Below, piece by piece: positions 1 to 13,628 of a stretch of DNA of 64,000 nt (within the stretch, counting starts at the first letter, position 1; each line of letters starts with the position of its first letter). A program made the position numbers and the translations under genes. The stretch lies in NCBI RefSeq assembly GCF_963678975.1, contig NC_089274.1, positions 17,191,633-17,255,632 on the forward strand. Reading direction: 5' to 3'. The DNA comes from Dysidea avara. Its lineage: Eukaryota > Porifera > Demospongiae > Dictyoceratida > Dysideidae. The notes beneath the pieces were generated by a model that ran no database searches, was not told the origin of the DNA, and worked only from the letters and a program-made list of their open reading frames with translations.

Positions 1-430
1 AACCTAAAACCAGCCTCACAATGCCTTCATGGTGCCTTGGCAGGTATAACTAAACCCAAAAGTATGACCTGAACCTGAAACACGTCCAGTTGTTTATTAC
101 AATTTTTTAAAATTATGCCTTCAGACAAGTGTAATTCAATAAACTAAGGCTATCAGCTTGATTTTTTCGCTGTTTGACATCGCTTCAGCCTGACAGGTGT
201 ACAATGCATGCTTCTTGGACTTACCAGTTGATTGGAGGATATCAATTTTCGTGTTGTGGACCCTACATTAAATTACTTCATGGTGAAACAGGTACTCAAA
301 TTTTTTTAATAATTTGTAAGTAACCCCATTTGTATTCCATTGTAAAATTAGGCTGTGAGCAAACATGTGGGATTCTTGCAGATCCAGTCACATATGCAGT
401 GTGTTTGTGTGCGCACACGCGTGCATGTGT
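1..430. other. Flanking DNA left of duplicated segment A, no gene seen
   Basis: AT-rich DNA without a convincing exon. Homology to copy B stops near position 430, inside the intron after SNX19 exon 5. The last two SNX19 exons, present in copy B at 31206-31456, have no counterpart here. A GT-rich stretch (about 398-436) sits at the edge of the homology. Confidence 0.5.
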
Positions 431-443
431 GTGCGTCACTCAC

Positions 444-3400
444 TTGGAAAAAACTCCTTTATAACTTTCTGAGCTTGACATTTTAACTGAATACTTTCTT
501 GCTCACTAAGCCGCTCTCTTTGAGATGTGTCAAACTGTCCCCCAGGCCAAAACAAGTTCCTCAGGTGGTACATGGCCCTACACCACTGTACCTCATCTTC
601 TGTTACTGACAGCAACAAGTCTAGTATATACCCTATGGTGGCATGGTAAATAATGACAGACACCCTTATCTTACCTGTCAAGTTGCTTGCCAAACAAACT
701 TAGCATCCCCAGTTGAAGTCTCTCATTACACAGCCACGGTTCCTTTGTTGTCTTGCTAGTAATCTCTGTGACAAAACAAAAGAGGGCATTAGAGAGGGGA
801 GCCCTTTTCTCTTGTTCTTTAGCTAACAGTGTAACCATCCTGCTAGACACTGGTACAAAACTAGCTTTGAATAAAGTCAGAAGAAACTGGCACACTTGCC
901 AAAACGTTCTCATAAGGTAAGACTTAATACCACGAGAGGGTTGTTTCTGGATGCTTGTAGCAAGTGATTCTGCAAGTAACAATGTGGGTACAGGTGTATG
1001 AGAAGTGGGTGTGGTGGCTGCAGGAGAAGTCAGTGTGGCTGTAGGAGTAGATGCAGCTGTAGGAGAAGTAAGTGTGGCTGAAGGAGCTGCATCAAGTACA
1101 GGAGTAGTAGCAGTACTGGCAGTAGTTGCAAGTGGTGAAATGGTAGAAGAATCAGATAAGTGACTATCAGAAATGTTACTTTTCTTTGGAGCTTCATCTA
1201 CAGCTTCTAATGATTGGTGGTCGGTGTAAAAATGGCGTCGATCACTACTTGCAGTGACACTTGTAAATAGAACACTACTATCTGATGCACTACTTGATCG
1301 TGACCTCAGTGTAGATGGTTTATTGTCAGTCTGTGCTGCACAAGATGTCTCTATGTTCAGAGAAAGAGCAGGCAGTGTTGTGGTGTTGAGTGGCAGGTGA
1401 ATGTACAAGTAGTTGTTGAGCATCTTCTGTAGTGGAGCTCTCCTTGGCTATAACAGCAGAGAACACCAATATGGTTACATGTGATGTCACACGTAAGTGT
1501 CCATATACACTCTGTACAGTTACATACCAGGAGTGCATTGAATCCTATGTTGTATATACTCCATAAACATCAAAATTCAAACATGGCTACCATGTACTAT
1601 AAAAAGTAACTATTAAAATTCCTTATTAGGACACTATATGGAGGAGCATGCTTGAGTGCGTCATGTTACTAGCACAATGAAGCAGAGCTATCGAACAAAG
1701 TTGAATGGCACAACAGAAGAATGATAGCACAGGTGTGGTAAAATTCGTGAGTGATGGGAAATTTATTGCAGTGGGCCATTCCAAGCTGTTCCTTTGACTC
1801 GACCACCTTCCTATCAAAGCAGCTTCACTGCCTTTAAACAAAAATGTAGTAGTGGCCCATTCCATGTACCGTACGGAGGGAAACTTTGGAGGGGGGAAAA
1901 TTTGGCGAATCAAGCAAAATATCAGTTGGCAAAATAAAATTTGGCGAATTGTTAACAAAGCACACACCCTGTTTAATTGATTAGATTACTAATCGCTGTA
2001 CCTGAGGCGAGAACTAGAGTGCCATGCCTCTCAGCGGTTCGGCGCCTGGAGTCACCTACCAACCAAAAGGTAATAATACTATATAGACAGTAGATCTACA
2101 CCCTCTGGAATAGTGAATAATATGGTAGGATTCGCTACTTGTCACGCCCGTTTTGAGGTGAAGTTTGAGGATACCACGTGTATAGTAACTAGCTACCTAG
2201 TGAGGTAATCGAGCAAGGCTTGGCTCTAGCGTAATACCTGGTCCACTATCCCTTGATCAAGTAGAAAATTGATTAGTTCGAGGCTTGGTTTGCTATTTTC
2301 TTCGCCACCAAAATATTTGGATGGGGAAATTTGGCGAATTCATGGTCATTCGCCAAATTTTAACAGCACCAAAGTTTCCCTCCATACAGTATCCCTGTTG
2401 TGTGCAAGAATCATGGAACTAATGTCACTAGCACAAGCTGCCATGTTTGAATTTTGCCCATGATGCTTTAAAAAGTAATGTTTGGAGCTGCATGCTCCCT
2501 TGTCTAAAAGAATTCGATGCACTCCTGCACATACTAAATACACACATGCACAAATTGCAAAACCTGAATAAAAATATATTGATACACATATAAAATTTAT
2601 TGTTTCTTTAAGCCCATTAATTTGTAGCAAAAATGTTTTAAAGTGATGGAGATCGGATTCAACACATACAGACAGTGAAACTTTGTCCCTCAAAATATTT
2701 CTAGCCATACAGTTCCAAGGCTATAGATATGCTTGTATGTATTTCAACACACACCTTAACACTACTGGGCTGCAATCGGGATGATATGGGTTCAGCAGTA
2801 GCAGCCATGTTGCCTGTTACTGCTTCACAGTTAAAATTTAGAGCTTCCTCCCCAATTTCCTCCTCATCAATACAATAATTCTTGTATGCTTCCACTCCCT
2901 CCATCAAGAAATGATGGAACACTCCGCTGCTCCGGATCTCACTTGCCTTCCACAAGTTCTACACAAACAATAAGACAATTGACAACTACGATGAGCAACC
3001 AAGCATGAGTCACTTCACCATCAACTTCACAGCAGGACACTGGCACTTAGCAGTAGCAAAATAATAAAAATAATATGCAACGGTAAACCACCCTCCCTCC
3101 CCCCCTCCAACCATTTGTAAACAGTATGTGTATCAATTCATGGTCACAGCAATAAACAAGTAAATGTCACTGATTAATAGAATTTACCTAATGAGGCCAA
3201 AAAATTATGCTTATAACAAGGCAGCCTTACACCAATGAGGTTGTGTAGAATACACTTTAGGATCTACTTTATTTTCCAACTTATTACAGTGACATGATTA
3301 CACACTTAAGATAACACATACCCTGAGGTACATTTCCAGACCAGTTTTCCTCTCTTCAAGAAGCGGCACATCTCTTTCATCAAACCAAGATGTCACTTTG

Positions 3401-4896
3401 TGGAGAAGGAAGGAAACACTCTTTTTCTCAGGCAGCCTCATACCTGTCATAGACAATCTAAATGCTTTGTGTGATGATGAGCATGTACCTTCAAGAAACC
3501 TGGATAAAGGAGGTTTGTTTAGAGTAGCGTGTAGTTTCTCAAAGCGACTGTATCGCACTAGTGCATGTACCATCTGCTTTGGAGAGTCTTCCACACTAGT
3601 GTTGTCACTCTCATCTATGGCTTTAAGTGGAAACTAGAATAAACACAAAGAAAACTGCAACTGTGACAGATTGAAATACAAAATAGATTACAAAGTAACC
3701 TTTAACAGATATAATAGTTGACTGTTGTATTAAAGTACTTGAATAAGTAGATGCACATTCAAATCAGTATTTGACTATCAGAGCCCACATTAGCAAGCAT
3801 TTCTACCATCAAGTGTAGACAACAATCTTACCTGAATGATGTAGCCAAAATATCCTCCATGCTGGACATATCTCACACTCATGACTGAAACGGGTGACTG
3901 CTTTAAATCGTCAGATTGATCACGTGATGCTTCAAACGAAAGTGTAAGATTACTGCTTTGTGATTGGCTGTTGCTATGATACCCATGAACTGTCCGTCCC
4001 ATGTATGATGCATAACAGTTATGATGCGATAGGTGGTTGTTCTTTCCCAGTTCAGCGTTCTCTGCTTTAATTTGCCGCATTATCAATTCAATTCACTTGG
4101 GATTGGCAGGAGAAAGAAGATGGACAATAGCTTGGTAAAGAAAGTCTGGGTCACATATTCTGTTGATCATAGGAAGCACCACACGACAGGTTAGCACCTC
4201 TCGCACAAACAGACGACCTGCTTCACAATGTTTGTATTTTATTGGCAAGAGTGTGTCAAAAAATAAATCAATTATGTTCTTAATGTGTCGATACTCAGTG
4301 TTATAGCTAACCAGACTGCAGTGTACTGCATCATGGTGTTTTCCTTCAAAGTCTCTAACACATTCAAATCCTTGAACATCAAACTTTTTAACACCATTAG
4401 AGTACTATACAGCACTTTCACTGACTGCCTTTAACTGAGCAGTCACTAGTGGCAACACATCAGCCAATACCTCTTCAATGTTTATAGCACGGCTACGATC
4501 TTCCATCTTGATTGCAAGGTGCTCTAACAGCATGAGAATATCAGAAGGAAACTCAGTGTCATCTGAGATTTCTCTATACCAATAATTGACAAAGTCCTTT
4601 ATTATCAATTGGAAGATTTTCTTTGCCTCTTTCTGGCACAGCTCTTGAGTTCGTGTTGCCTTCTTCTTCAGACCAATTTTAAAGAAAATGGTGAATATTT
4701 CATTAAGGATGCCATCTAGAGTTTCCCGCCATGGACTAGCTCGTTGGTGGAATGCAGTCAGAGACGTCAACTGAGCAGTAAATACGAGGGTAACAAAACA
4801 AACAACCCCAACTCCAGTGTGGATAAAAAACAACACAATCGTAAACAGTGTCACTGGAATGATGAAGACCAGCCATCTTATCTGGGTGTAGTCCAT
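444..4896 (-). pseudogene. Sorting nexin 19-like pseudogene (copy A)
   Basis: Truncated, disabled duplicate of the gene at 31206-35529. The first exon starts at 4896 with a membrane-anchor-like hydrophobic segment and a PXA domain. The PX-domain exon at about 3322-3633 encodes the same residues as copy B, and the Ser/Thr/Ala/Pro-rich linker plus part of the nexin C-terminal domain lie at about 444-1440. Two nonsense codons interrupt the first exon: Gln CAG to TAG at 4405-4407 and Arg CGA to TGA at 4093-4095. A deletion of about 18 bp near 632-640 removes the normal acceptor of the fifth exon; the remaining nearest AG would shift the frame by one base. The last two exons are absent. It is very unlikely to make a full protein; a short PXA-only product is possible. 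The reading rests on direct comparison with copy B. Confidence 0.85.
1869..2389. mobile_element. TIR element with TA target duplication, present only in copy A
   Basis: The ends are inverted repeats about 22 bp long (CGTACGGAGGGAAACTTTGG at the left, its near-complement CCAAAGTTTCCCTCCATACAG at the right, trimmed to its core). The element is flanked by TA at 1867-1868 and 2390-2391. Copy B has a single TA at the matching site, so this is an insertion of about 521 bp. The TA duplication suggests Tc1/mariner-type mobilisation. It has no coding capacity. Further inverted AAATTTGGCGAAT motifs lie inside both ends. Confidence 0.8.
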
Positions 4897-5418
4897 TGCC
4901 GAGCCACTTCCTTTAACAAAAAATAAATAAAAAATCATCAACAATCAGCAAAAAGGATTCTGAGGATATTAAACTTTCATTGTACAAGAATCAACAAACC
5001 TAGGCAGAGTGCATTAAAGTTGGTGTAATGCAATTCAGGCTTTCTTAACTTACACTAATACCATCACAAGGGAACACCATTTAAATCATTTTCAATTGTA
5101 AGATTAAAAATAAAAAATGTAGATCTGATTATTTTTTTTAATAGGATTCTCAATGATTGGAATGGCTTTATACCTGCACTATGTTGTAAATGCTAATTCA
5201 ATTAATTGTTTTAAATCATTGTTAGATTCTCACTTAGCTAATTCTAGATTTATTTTTGTATAGCCATCTTATGATTGTACAAATTTTGTGTTGACCCGCC
5301 TTTACCGGTTATTAATAATACTAATAGATGTGTTGTGACTCACACGATAGTAATTTGTACCTGCTCTCAACACGTTTCACGTCGATTTAACTGAACAGCT
5401 TGCAACCATTGTAAACAG

Positions 5419-5949
5419 TAGTCTGGCGCCGCCCGCCCCTTCGCATGAGTAAGGGTCTGGTATGCTTAGTATCACCATATCTATGGTATCACCGAGTTGT
5501 TCTGGAGGAATTTAATTTGAATGTAATGACGTAACGAAAATGGAAGTGCCTCACCCAAAACTGTGGCAGAGATATTGAACTTTCTTCGCCTTTACACAGG
5601 CGAAAGTGGATTGGTCTACTTTTATAAAATACACATGTCTCCCTACCTAGGAAATCAGAGCGTAACATGGGTTTTTCGCCTATCAAACAAGGCGAAAAGC
5701 CCTTCCCGATATAACACTTTCTTCTCTTTGTTCTTTATTATAGTTAACCCCTTTTGTTTCTTCATGTAATGTTAGGGCGTTTGATTCATTTTTTTGACGT
5801 AACATACACAAAAATGAGCTGATTAAACGTGGAGCGTTTTGATTGGTTGCACCAGTTTTTGGTAATCCGGTACAACTCCACTATACTAAGAATACCAGAC
5901 CTCGTACCAGACCCTTACTCTATGCGAAGTGGCGGGCGGCGCCAGACTA
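5419..5949. mobile_element. TIR element with 9-bp target duplication, present only in copy A
   Basis: A non-autonomous element of 531 bp. Long inverted ends begin TAGTCTGGCGCCGCCCGCC and continue through a shared CTTCGCAT..AGTAAGGGTCTGGTA block. Flanking 9-mers TGTAAACAG (5410-5418) and TGTAAGCAG (5950-5958) differ by one base. Copy B has one uninterrupted TGTAAACAG near 36046, which is the empty site. A 9-bp duplication is most like Mutator-type elements, but the family is not established. The ORFs inside are short and look accidental. Confidence 0.85.
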
Positions 5950-7676
5950 TGTAAGCAGTGCAACGAGAAACCCAACATCACATCACGAGACACGTGCTTC
6001 TAAACTTTCGCGTGACTGAAAATTTCGTGAAGTCTAAATTATTATTTTATTTTATATTCCAATTCAATAAAAATCCACTAGAAAAAAATTCGTTATATAG
6101 TTCTTCATGTGTGATGCATTATAAAGAATAATCCATTTGTGCTACAGTGAATCATTTGAAAGTCTCTTGACATAATTAAACGGTATTAGTCCACGCTGAT
6201 TAGGATTTCCAAAGACATATCCTCGCTTAAAAGAAATAAAATAATTAAACCATGTTTAGTATCCCTCCCATTCTCTTACAAGCCAATCATTGCCGTGCTC
6301 CTTTGTTATGGCTAGCTTATCTCCTTCCTGAAAGGCCAGTTCATCCTTGTTATCTGGAGTACAATCATATAAGGCTTCCACTCGGTACAAGATTTGTGGT
6401 GGCTTTGGTGGAATCTGTGGAGAACTTGATCCATCTGGTACATCAATACTTGGTAAAGCAACACTATTTCTTAGAGTGCCTAAGAGAAGAAAAGAACATA
6501 GTGTTAAAAAGTAGACATGTCTTTTCTTTTACCATCTGATGATAATTTTGGTTTCCGCTTCGGTGGAACAAGAGGAGAAACTCTGTAGAGAAAACATGTG
6601 GCAATAAATCGGATGTTAAATAGACCTGAGTTTTAGTCACTCACTTATTATTAATTGGAATGGCATCCTGGGACTGTGACCGACTTGGAGGGAGTGGAGC
6701 CGACTGTTTGTTCTCTGTGGGCTGTTGCATTTGCTGTTGTTCATCTTTTTGTTTCTCTTCCTGTTTATCATCCTCCTCCTTCTCTTCCCCAATCGTACTG
6801 CATCAACACAGAAGCAAAACATTTGCAAGGGCACATATCAAGTCAGCAAAAAACATCCATTTGTAGTATATTAAAGGAGGTGTCACAAAGTACATTTAAT
6901 TTCGGGAACTATGTGACATGGTCACTAATATGAGGTAATGACAGGATACTAACAACACATATACACAGGTATTTTCCGTACGTTTCAGGACTAGCAGATT
7001 TTGTTCTTTTAAGAGCCAAGTGTGTAGCTGACACTATAGATGGCTGGTTGTAAGTGGAGATTGGCCGTGTTCGAGGAATCTTGCCGAATACATCAGAATG
7101 TCGTAGTACTTCAGGGACTTGATATACTTCATCATCTTCATCAACTCCCCAATCAATATTGACATTGTCACAAACATGTAGCTTCTTCCTTTGAGCATCT
7201 TTAAGCTGCAGATATCATAAGAATATCAATACAACCTGAAATTAGTGTGGATATGCAACACGCGAGTATATAGCTGTGTGTGCGTGCGTGTGTGCGTGCA
7301 TGAGACAGAGAGATAATTCTCTAAAGTGTCTTTTTGACAAGCTCCACTATACAACTTACCAATTCTAAACAGTCGGCAAATTGCTCCTCTTCTTCAACAA
7401 AAGACAATGGAGTCTGTTGTGCTTCATTCTCTATAGGTAGTCAAAAAGAAATTACACACAGGTGTACATGCACACAAACACACAAAGCTAAAAAAGAAAC
7501 CCTCCAGCTGTAATTGTTACAAGGTGATGCCCACCCCTGCAAATTACTGCGATATTCAGAATTAGTGTAGAACTGGGTAAATCCTCCTAAGGAGCTAGTA
7601 ACCCTTAGAAAGCTACATCATGTCTCACAGCTGAAGGTGGGTGGGGGTGTAGGCACATAGAATCCCACTAAGGCAG

Positions 7677-7750
7677 CACACACTCACACGTGCACAAACA
7701 CACACACACGTGCACAAACACACACACACACGTGCACAAACACACACACT
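7677..7750. repeat. CA-rich microsatellite with ACGTGCACAAA units
   Basis: Tandem CACACA tracts are separated by repeated ACGTGCACAAA units in an ankyrin-region intron. Copy B (about 37790-37832) has fewer units, so the tract has changed length since the duplication. Confidence 0.8.
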
Positions 7751-10700
7751 TACCAGCTTCAACATTTGCTCCATTTCTTAACAATATTTTCATACATTCC
7801 AGCATCCCCTGCTGAGTAGCAATGTGTAAAGCAGTGTTCCCTTCACTATCTGTAGCATTCACTGCACGACTGTCAACCACAACACATCAATACACATAAC
7901 AATGATTGGTACGGCTTCACCTATTGGTAGACATAAACTCCACAATGTGTAGGGATGTCAGGTCCTCTTGCTCTACAGCCAAGTGTAGTGCAGTGTATTT
8001 GTCCTCCTACAAGAATACACATGCAATTTCACATATAATTAGAGCACTAAACATTTGAAGTACTGTTCATATACTGTAGTGGTCTTAGATAATTAAGTGT
8101 TGCTATCATCAAAAGCATACTCTACAATGTAGACACCTTGATAACCAGGGGGCCAAGGGACCCAGAAATCAGGACACCTCACTAACATGGACACTCTCAA
8201 GGTGTCTGGAATACATCATTCTGGCAGACCCTTTTATTATCAACACCTTAATAAGTTTCTGTGGTAGTAAGGTCCGGTATTATGCACTAATACAAATGGG
8301 ACCATGAACTGGTGTTCTTATTAGCAAAGTAGTGCCCTCGTTTCATGGATCTAAATCAGAGTGCAGTCATAAGTGACAGGCTAGGGGATTGAAGCTAAGC
8401 TGAGAAGCTTACCCCCCTCAGAAAGATATTGGCTGACATTAAAATACAGAAAACTGAAAAAGAATAACAAGTGAATTACCCTGTTTGGTAATGGCTGAGT
8501 CATATCAACACCCTCAGCGTATGCTTGCAGTAGAGCACGAAAATCTCTAACATCTATAGCTTCATACAACAACTCCAAAGAATCAACAGTTTGACTACGA
8601 TCAATATACTTGCGCTGGACATATTTATTACGAATAAACTGTGCACGCTCTTCAGCATCAGTTTCCTTATTTGGCTTGGAATCAACAAGATTAGCTTCCA
8701 TTACTTCATTAAACAGTTGGTTACTCATAGAATATGCCACTAATAGTTCAAAAGTTTGTAAATCATCGAGGTCCAATGAGCAGATTCATGACACTTGTAC
8801 ACTAAGATTACGATGAATTCCTGAACATTGCAGGCACATTAGCACCCCAAGGTTTACCGATAGCCAAACTGGATCTGTGGTGGTGATATCATATGGTATC
8901 TCTGTTGTTATGGTGACTTAGCCCACCTTTATTGCCACAATCTACACATGATTGGTTGCCAGGCAACTGTTTGATCTTATCAACAATTTTTTTCACCAAC
9001 TCCTTATGTTGCTATACAAACAATAAAGTAAAATGTGGTTAAAGGAATCATGCACAAGTACACCACACACGCACACATGCACACACTAACTTGTTTTGTT
9101 GTGGTACCTATTCCACTCCTACGCCGAGACTAGACAGAGACAAACAGACATCGCATACACATTATACATCATACACCCACCACACGAGTGTGTTCAGTAC
9201 GACCCCCTCCACTAATAAACTTTGCCGTGCAATTGTCCATTGTTGCCTTCCACTCTTTCAGCTCAGCTTCTGTCTCTGCTGCAAACACATACGTTCTTTG
9301 TGCTACAGGGAAACAATATGCACACAATAATACAAACCTAAACTCCAACTCATAAAACTCAAGTCAAACATTATGTTAACCAGATGAGTATGATGCCAAG
9401 AAATTAAGAAATTAAAGTAAGCTCAGAGTTTCACTACTATACGCACAGATATGGACACACACAGTTTAACGTACGTGTAAATAATTCGAAGCAATACTTG
9501 TGTCCATCTTGTTCACCAATGTCATTACATTTAAAATTTAAAGGCGGAACAGCCAAACTTGGGGGATGGGTCTAAATTAAAGGAAAATGTTATGTTTCAA
9601 CAATACTATCATAAATTATAGAAGTATTGAAGTGAATTACATGCAATTAACAAAATAGCAGAAATACTGAAATACTAGCTCACATGACTGTTGGCCATTG
9701 TAAAGCCCATCATATTCGTGGAGCAATATTTCTTCTGCCATGCACGTCTAGCACTGAAATGTTCTACTATAAACCCATTACTAACAACAATGTTCATTCT
9801 CACAATTTAATATTGAGGTTTAGGATGTGGTCTGGTTTTTTGAGCAGGTATCCACTCTTTTCTGTGATGTCGGAAAATGTTGCTGTCTGCGCTTTGTGGT
9901 GTTGTACAACATCACTGCCTTTGAAATGATTTTTTAATCTTTCCTGTGACTCTCGCAGCTTCTTCCGGCATCCTTCCAACTCGGTACGATGCTTGAAATA
10001 CATACGACTAGTGAGATAATAGTTTGAGGAAACCGTATTCATACCTGCTGTACTGTTGCTTCTGCTTTCTCATTCCAGCCCTTAAACAGATCCATCAGTT
10101 TACTGCCCTCCTCAAAGTACCTGAGTACATGTGTGCAAGTACTATTAGCTAAGTTCAGTGGATAACTGCAAACACTTATTTGAGCCTTGGAGAGAGTACA
10201 ACATTCAGAACATAACTGGTGGATTGTCCTGCAATCACTGAAGGTTTGCCCTAGCCATTTTATTAGCCAAATATTAAACCATTCTAAGTATCAAAATTGG
10301 AAAGGATGAAACTAAAAGGTTAGACCTAGCCAACCAAAACAAATCTCACCAAAACCGAAAACTATTTAGGCCATTATTTGGTACTTATAGCAATGCTTCA
10401 CCACATGTAGCCACTTAACACAACATACACTACATACTTTTTCATCGACTTAGAGTAGCCCTGTAGATGCTCAGCAAAATCCACTCCTCTCTTAGACTTC
10501 ACATCCACAACATTCACCATATACTGCACAGCACTAATTAACTTAACAAATAACATCTTTAGTGCCTCACGTCAATGACACGTAGTTGAAAACGTCTTCT
10601 ATCTTCCTCCAGCTGTCCAGCAAGTTCTGCTGGTTGAAATGACTTGTCCTTCCATGGCTGACCAGCTGAACGAAGCTTGGCTCTTTCTTCCCTTTCAACA

Positions 10701-11378
10701 CGATGTCTAACACACACATTACACATTTAATCATGTAAAGATTATAGGAAAAGACCTTATTAACAAGGACATTAGATTTCACTTGCAAAAAAACCTGTTT
10801 CAGCACATTTGAAAAGGCAAAAACTAATTGGAAAAAAGAAGGAAATATAAATTATAGTGGTAATAAATTCTAAAGGGCACATTGTTACAGGGGGATGTAT
10901 CAGAAAACAATACGTACAAATAAGGTATACGTAGCTATGTAAGATAAACTCCCAGGGGAATGGACCCCTAAACTCACTTCGCAGATTCATAGACTGCAAC
11001 ATTCTTGTCAACGTAAGACTTGTACTTGCTCTGTGGAACAACAACAAAACCACCATTATCTCTGTATCAACTACAAGCAAGAGTGTATAATAATATTATT
11101 CACTCTTGCTACAAGGTAGTAGCTAGTCATGCAACATCAATTAACACACATTACAAAAATAAGTCTAAAAGGTCATATAGTAATTAGTTATGTCAACTCA
11201 TATGGGGGTTTACCCATCATCATGTGGAGCACACATGCAACAAGTAGACAATGATACTGGTATATAAACTGCAAATTTGTAGGGCAGGAAAGAGTGAATC
11301 ACAAACACTGCAACAAATGTATTCTGTTACATATACAACAGATTTGTTAAATTGCCATTTGTGATACCACACGTGGAT

Positions 11379-11809
11379 TAGGGCTGAGCGATACTGCCAT
11401 TTTAGTATCACGAACGATACTAAAGCCACTATTCATGATACTGAATAGTTCACGATACTTACAAATAAGTCAATCATAGCTGGTGCTACATAGCATATTG
11501 CTCAGCATTCCTGCAGGAAGTCCTTATAGGTGATAGCAAACTAGCCACTATCATCCTTGTTTACAGCAACAGTTATTGTAACACATGCTTTGAGGTTGTT
11601 ATGGTGTGCACACCTCTCTGCAGGGGAAACCAGATGGGTGGACTTTATCATTTCCAAGGATTCTTAGCCTAGTACTGCATAACAAATGGATTTTGAATGA
11701 CAGTAATGTACAGGCATGGTATCATGATAGTTAATAACAAAATATCGCGATATCGATACTTTCAAAATATCGCGATATATCGCTAAAACGGTAGTATCGC
11801 TCAGCCCTA
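11379..11809. mobile_element. hAT-type MITE with 8-bp target duplication, present only in copy A
   Basis: Perfect 16-bp terminal inverted repeats, TAGGGCTGAGCGATAC and its complement, bound a 431-bp AT-rich non-coding element. The 8-bp direct repeats ACGTGGAT lie at 11371-11378 and 11810-11817. Copy B has a single ACGTGGAT at the homologous site (about 41492-41499). The 8-bp duplication and a TAGGG-start TIR are typical of hAT transposons. Internal runs of CGCGATAT are also inverted. Confidence 0.9.
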
Positions 11810-12033
11810 ACGTGGATACCCATGATCATTGTAATGTGCTTCTGGTGAGGCTATTAATGGTATACATTTCTGCCAATGTATGTATGCTATAGCCCGTTGA
11901 TTCATATTTTGCAGCAATTTAAAAATCTAAGCATGCATATTAAAATGGTAAGACCACAAAAATTTGGTATGTTGAGAAGCCTTTTTTGCCAGTCATGAAA
12001 TATCAAACTTCTCATAGCATAATGCCACAGTGC

Positions 12034-12881
12034 CAGGGGCGGATCCAGGGGGGGGGGGGGGGCTTTGGGGGCTGAAGTCCCCCCCCCCTTCATATTTAGG
12101 CTTTACTTGCTGAGTATTATAATGAAATTTTGTCTTAGCATAATTATATGATCACTAATAATACAAATACTCATAAAACCACCTTATAAACATCTTTCCA
12201 AGGTATTATTAGTGGATTTATGCTAACGTTTATGTAACAAGGACCCGGATCAGCATTGGAGGTGTACAAGATCGAGATACTCTAATAGAGCAGTCAGCTA
12301 ACTACTCTAATAGAACATTCACTGGAAACATGTAGTTGGTTCTGTTATGGAATTTTTCCAAATCTGCCTGCACCTATACATATATACAATGAAGTGCATT
12401 GGTTTGTTTAAAGGGCTTCATTCATCCACTTGTGTAGTTAATATATATGGCAATACTTAATTCAGGTACACAATTTTCATTGAAAATGCTCTCAGATTCA
12501 ATCTTGTATTGTTCAAATTTCAAAATTTTCCACATTCAACATTATATTATTCTAACATGCACATATTCGGTGTTGTGCAATTGTGAGAGGGGTGCATCGT
12601 GTACTTGGTTGTCTGTACCTACCCAAACATTTTGATTAGCAAAATGCTTTAGAAAGCCATACCTATAATCTAAAGGCAGTATATGAAATATCTACAGGCA
12701 GAAAATATTATGAATTTTATGTGGAAATGTTTCCAAATTGCAGTATTTTAGCATCTATTTTTCAAAAATTTCCTGAGGGGGCATGCCCCCAGACCCCCCT
12801 AGTTCCAGCATGCTTCCTCTACCCAACAGATTAGTACCTTGAGTTAGCCCCCCCCTTTTATAAATCCTAGATCCGCCCCTG
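12034..12881. mobile_element. CAGGGGCGGATC-family TIR element, copy 1
   Basis: An 848-bp element with inverted ends CAGGGGCGGATC / GATCCGCCCCTG and G-rich/C-rich subterminal runs. It is flanked by 5-bp direct repeats AGTGC (12029-12033 and 12882-12886). Copy B holds one AGTGC with no insertion. A near-identical second copy lies at 19222-20080. An internal 62-codon ORF is present in both copies but resembles nothing I recognise, so the element is probably non-autonomous. Five-base target duplications at both sites help define the family. Confidence 0.88.
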
Positions 12882-13628
12882 AGTGCTACCGGTTGTTAAT
12901 GGCTAGAGCCAAATTTGAGTATGCACAACACATATAATCACACATATTTGTGCTAAAATAATACTAGGAACCAGTAACACGAGCTTTACCATGTCCAATA
13001 AACCTGTTATTGTAATATATGGCTGTTCATCATGTACACTTGTATTGTAGCAATAGATCTACTAACGAACTGAAAACCTTTTTGGAAAAAGACCCCACAA
13101 TGGTGCTTCATGTAACGATATATACTAATTAGACTATTCGCAGGGCTCTGTGATACCAAGCGTACTAAAGGGCTCAACAAGTACATCCAGTCTTGGACAT
13201 ATAACAACAACACTGAATCACTGAATATATTAAAATATATATATCTAGGTCCCAAACTGTGCATTATACAGAGAGTGCAGATGTGTGTTATATATACAGT
13301 TACATTACTCTGACTGAAGGGCTGCTTATCATCCATAAACCCAACAGCCATTATAAACATTTGGGCTAAACAAGTCTGACATAATACAACAAAAGTGCAA
13401 CACATATAATATTACTGTATAGTAATTTAATTCAATCGTGTAAAGTTTCAAAGGTAGAAAAATTACAAATTGTTGGTACTGAATAGTTAGCTATGTACAG
13501 GCACTGACAATTGAGGAATGAATAGAGTGACAGTCACAAATACCTCAACCTCATACAGTAGTACATGGTATTATAAAATTTGAATCTCAACTGGCTTCCC
13601 ATTTGCCTACAATGGCAATATTACATGC

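Noticed and set aside
12447-12635. 62-codon ORF conserved in both CAGGGGCGGATC elements
   Set aside because: Its conservation is explained by the near identity of the two whole elements; it has no recognisable domain.
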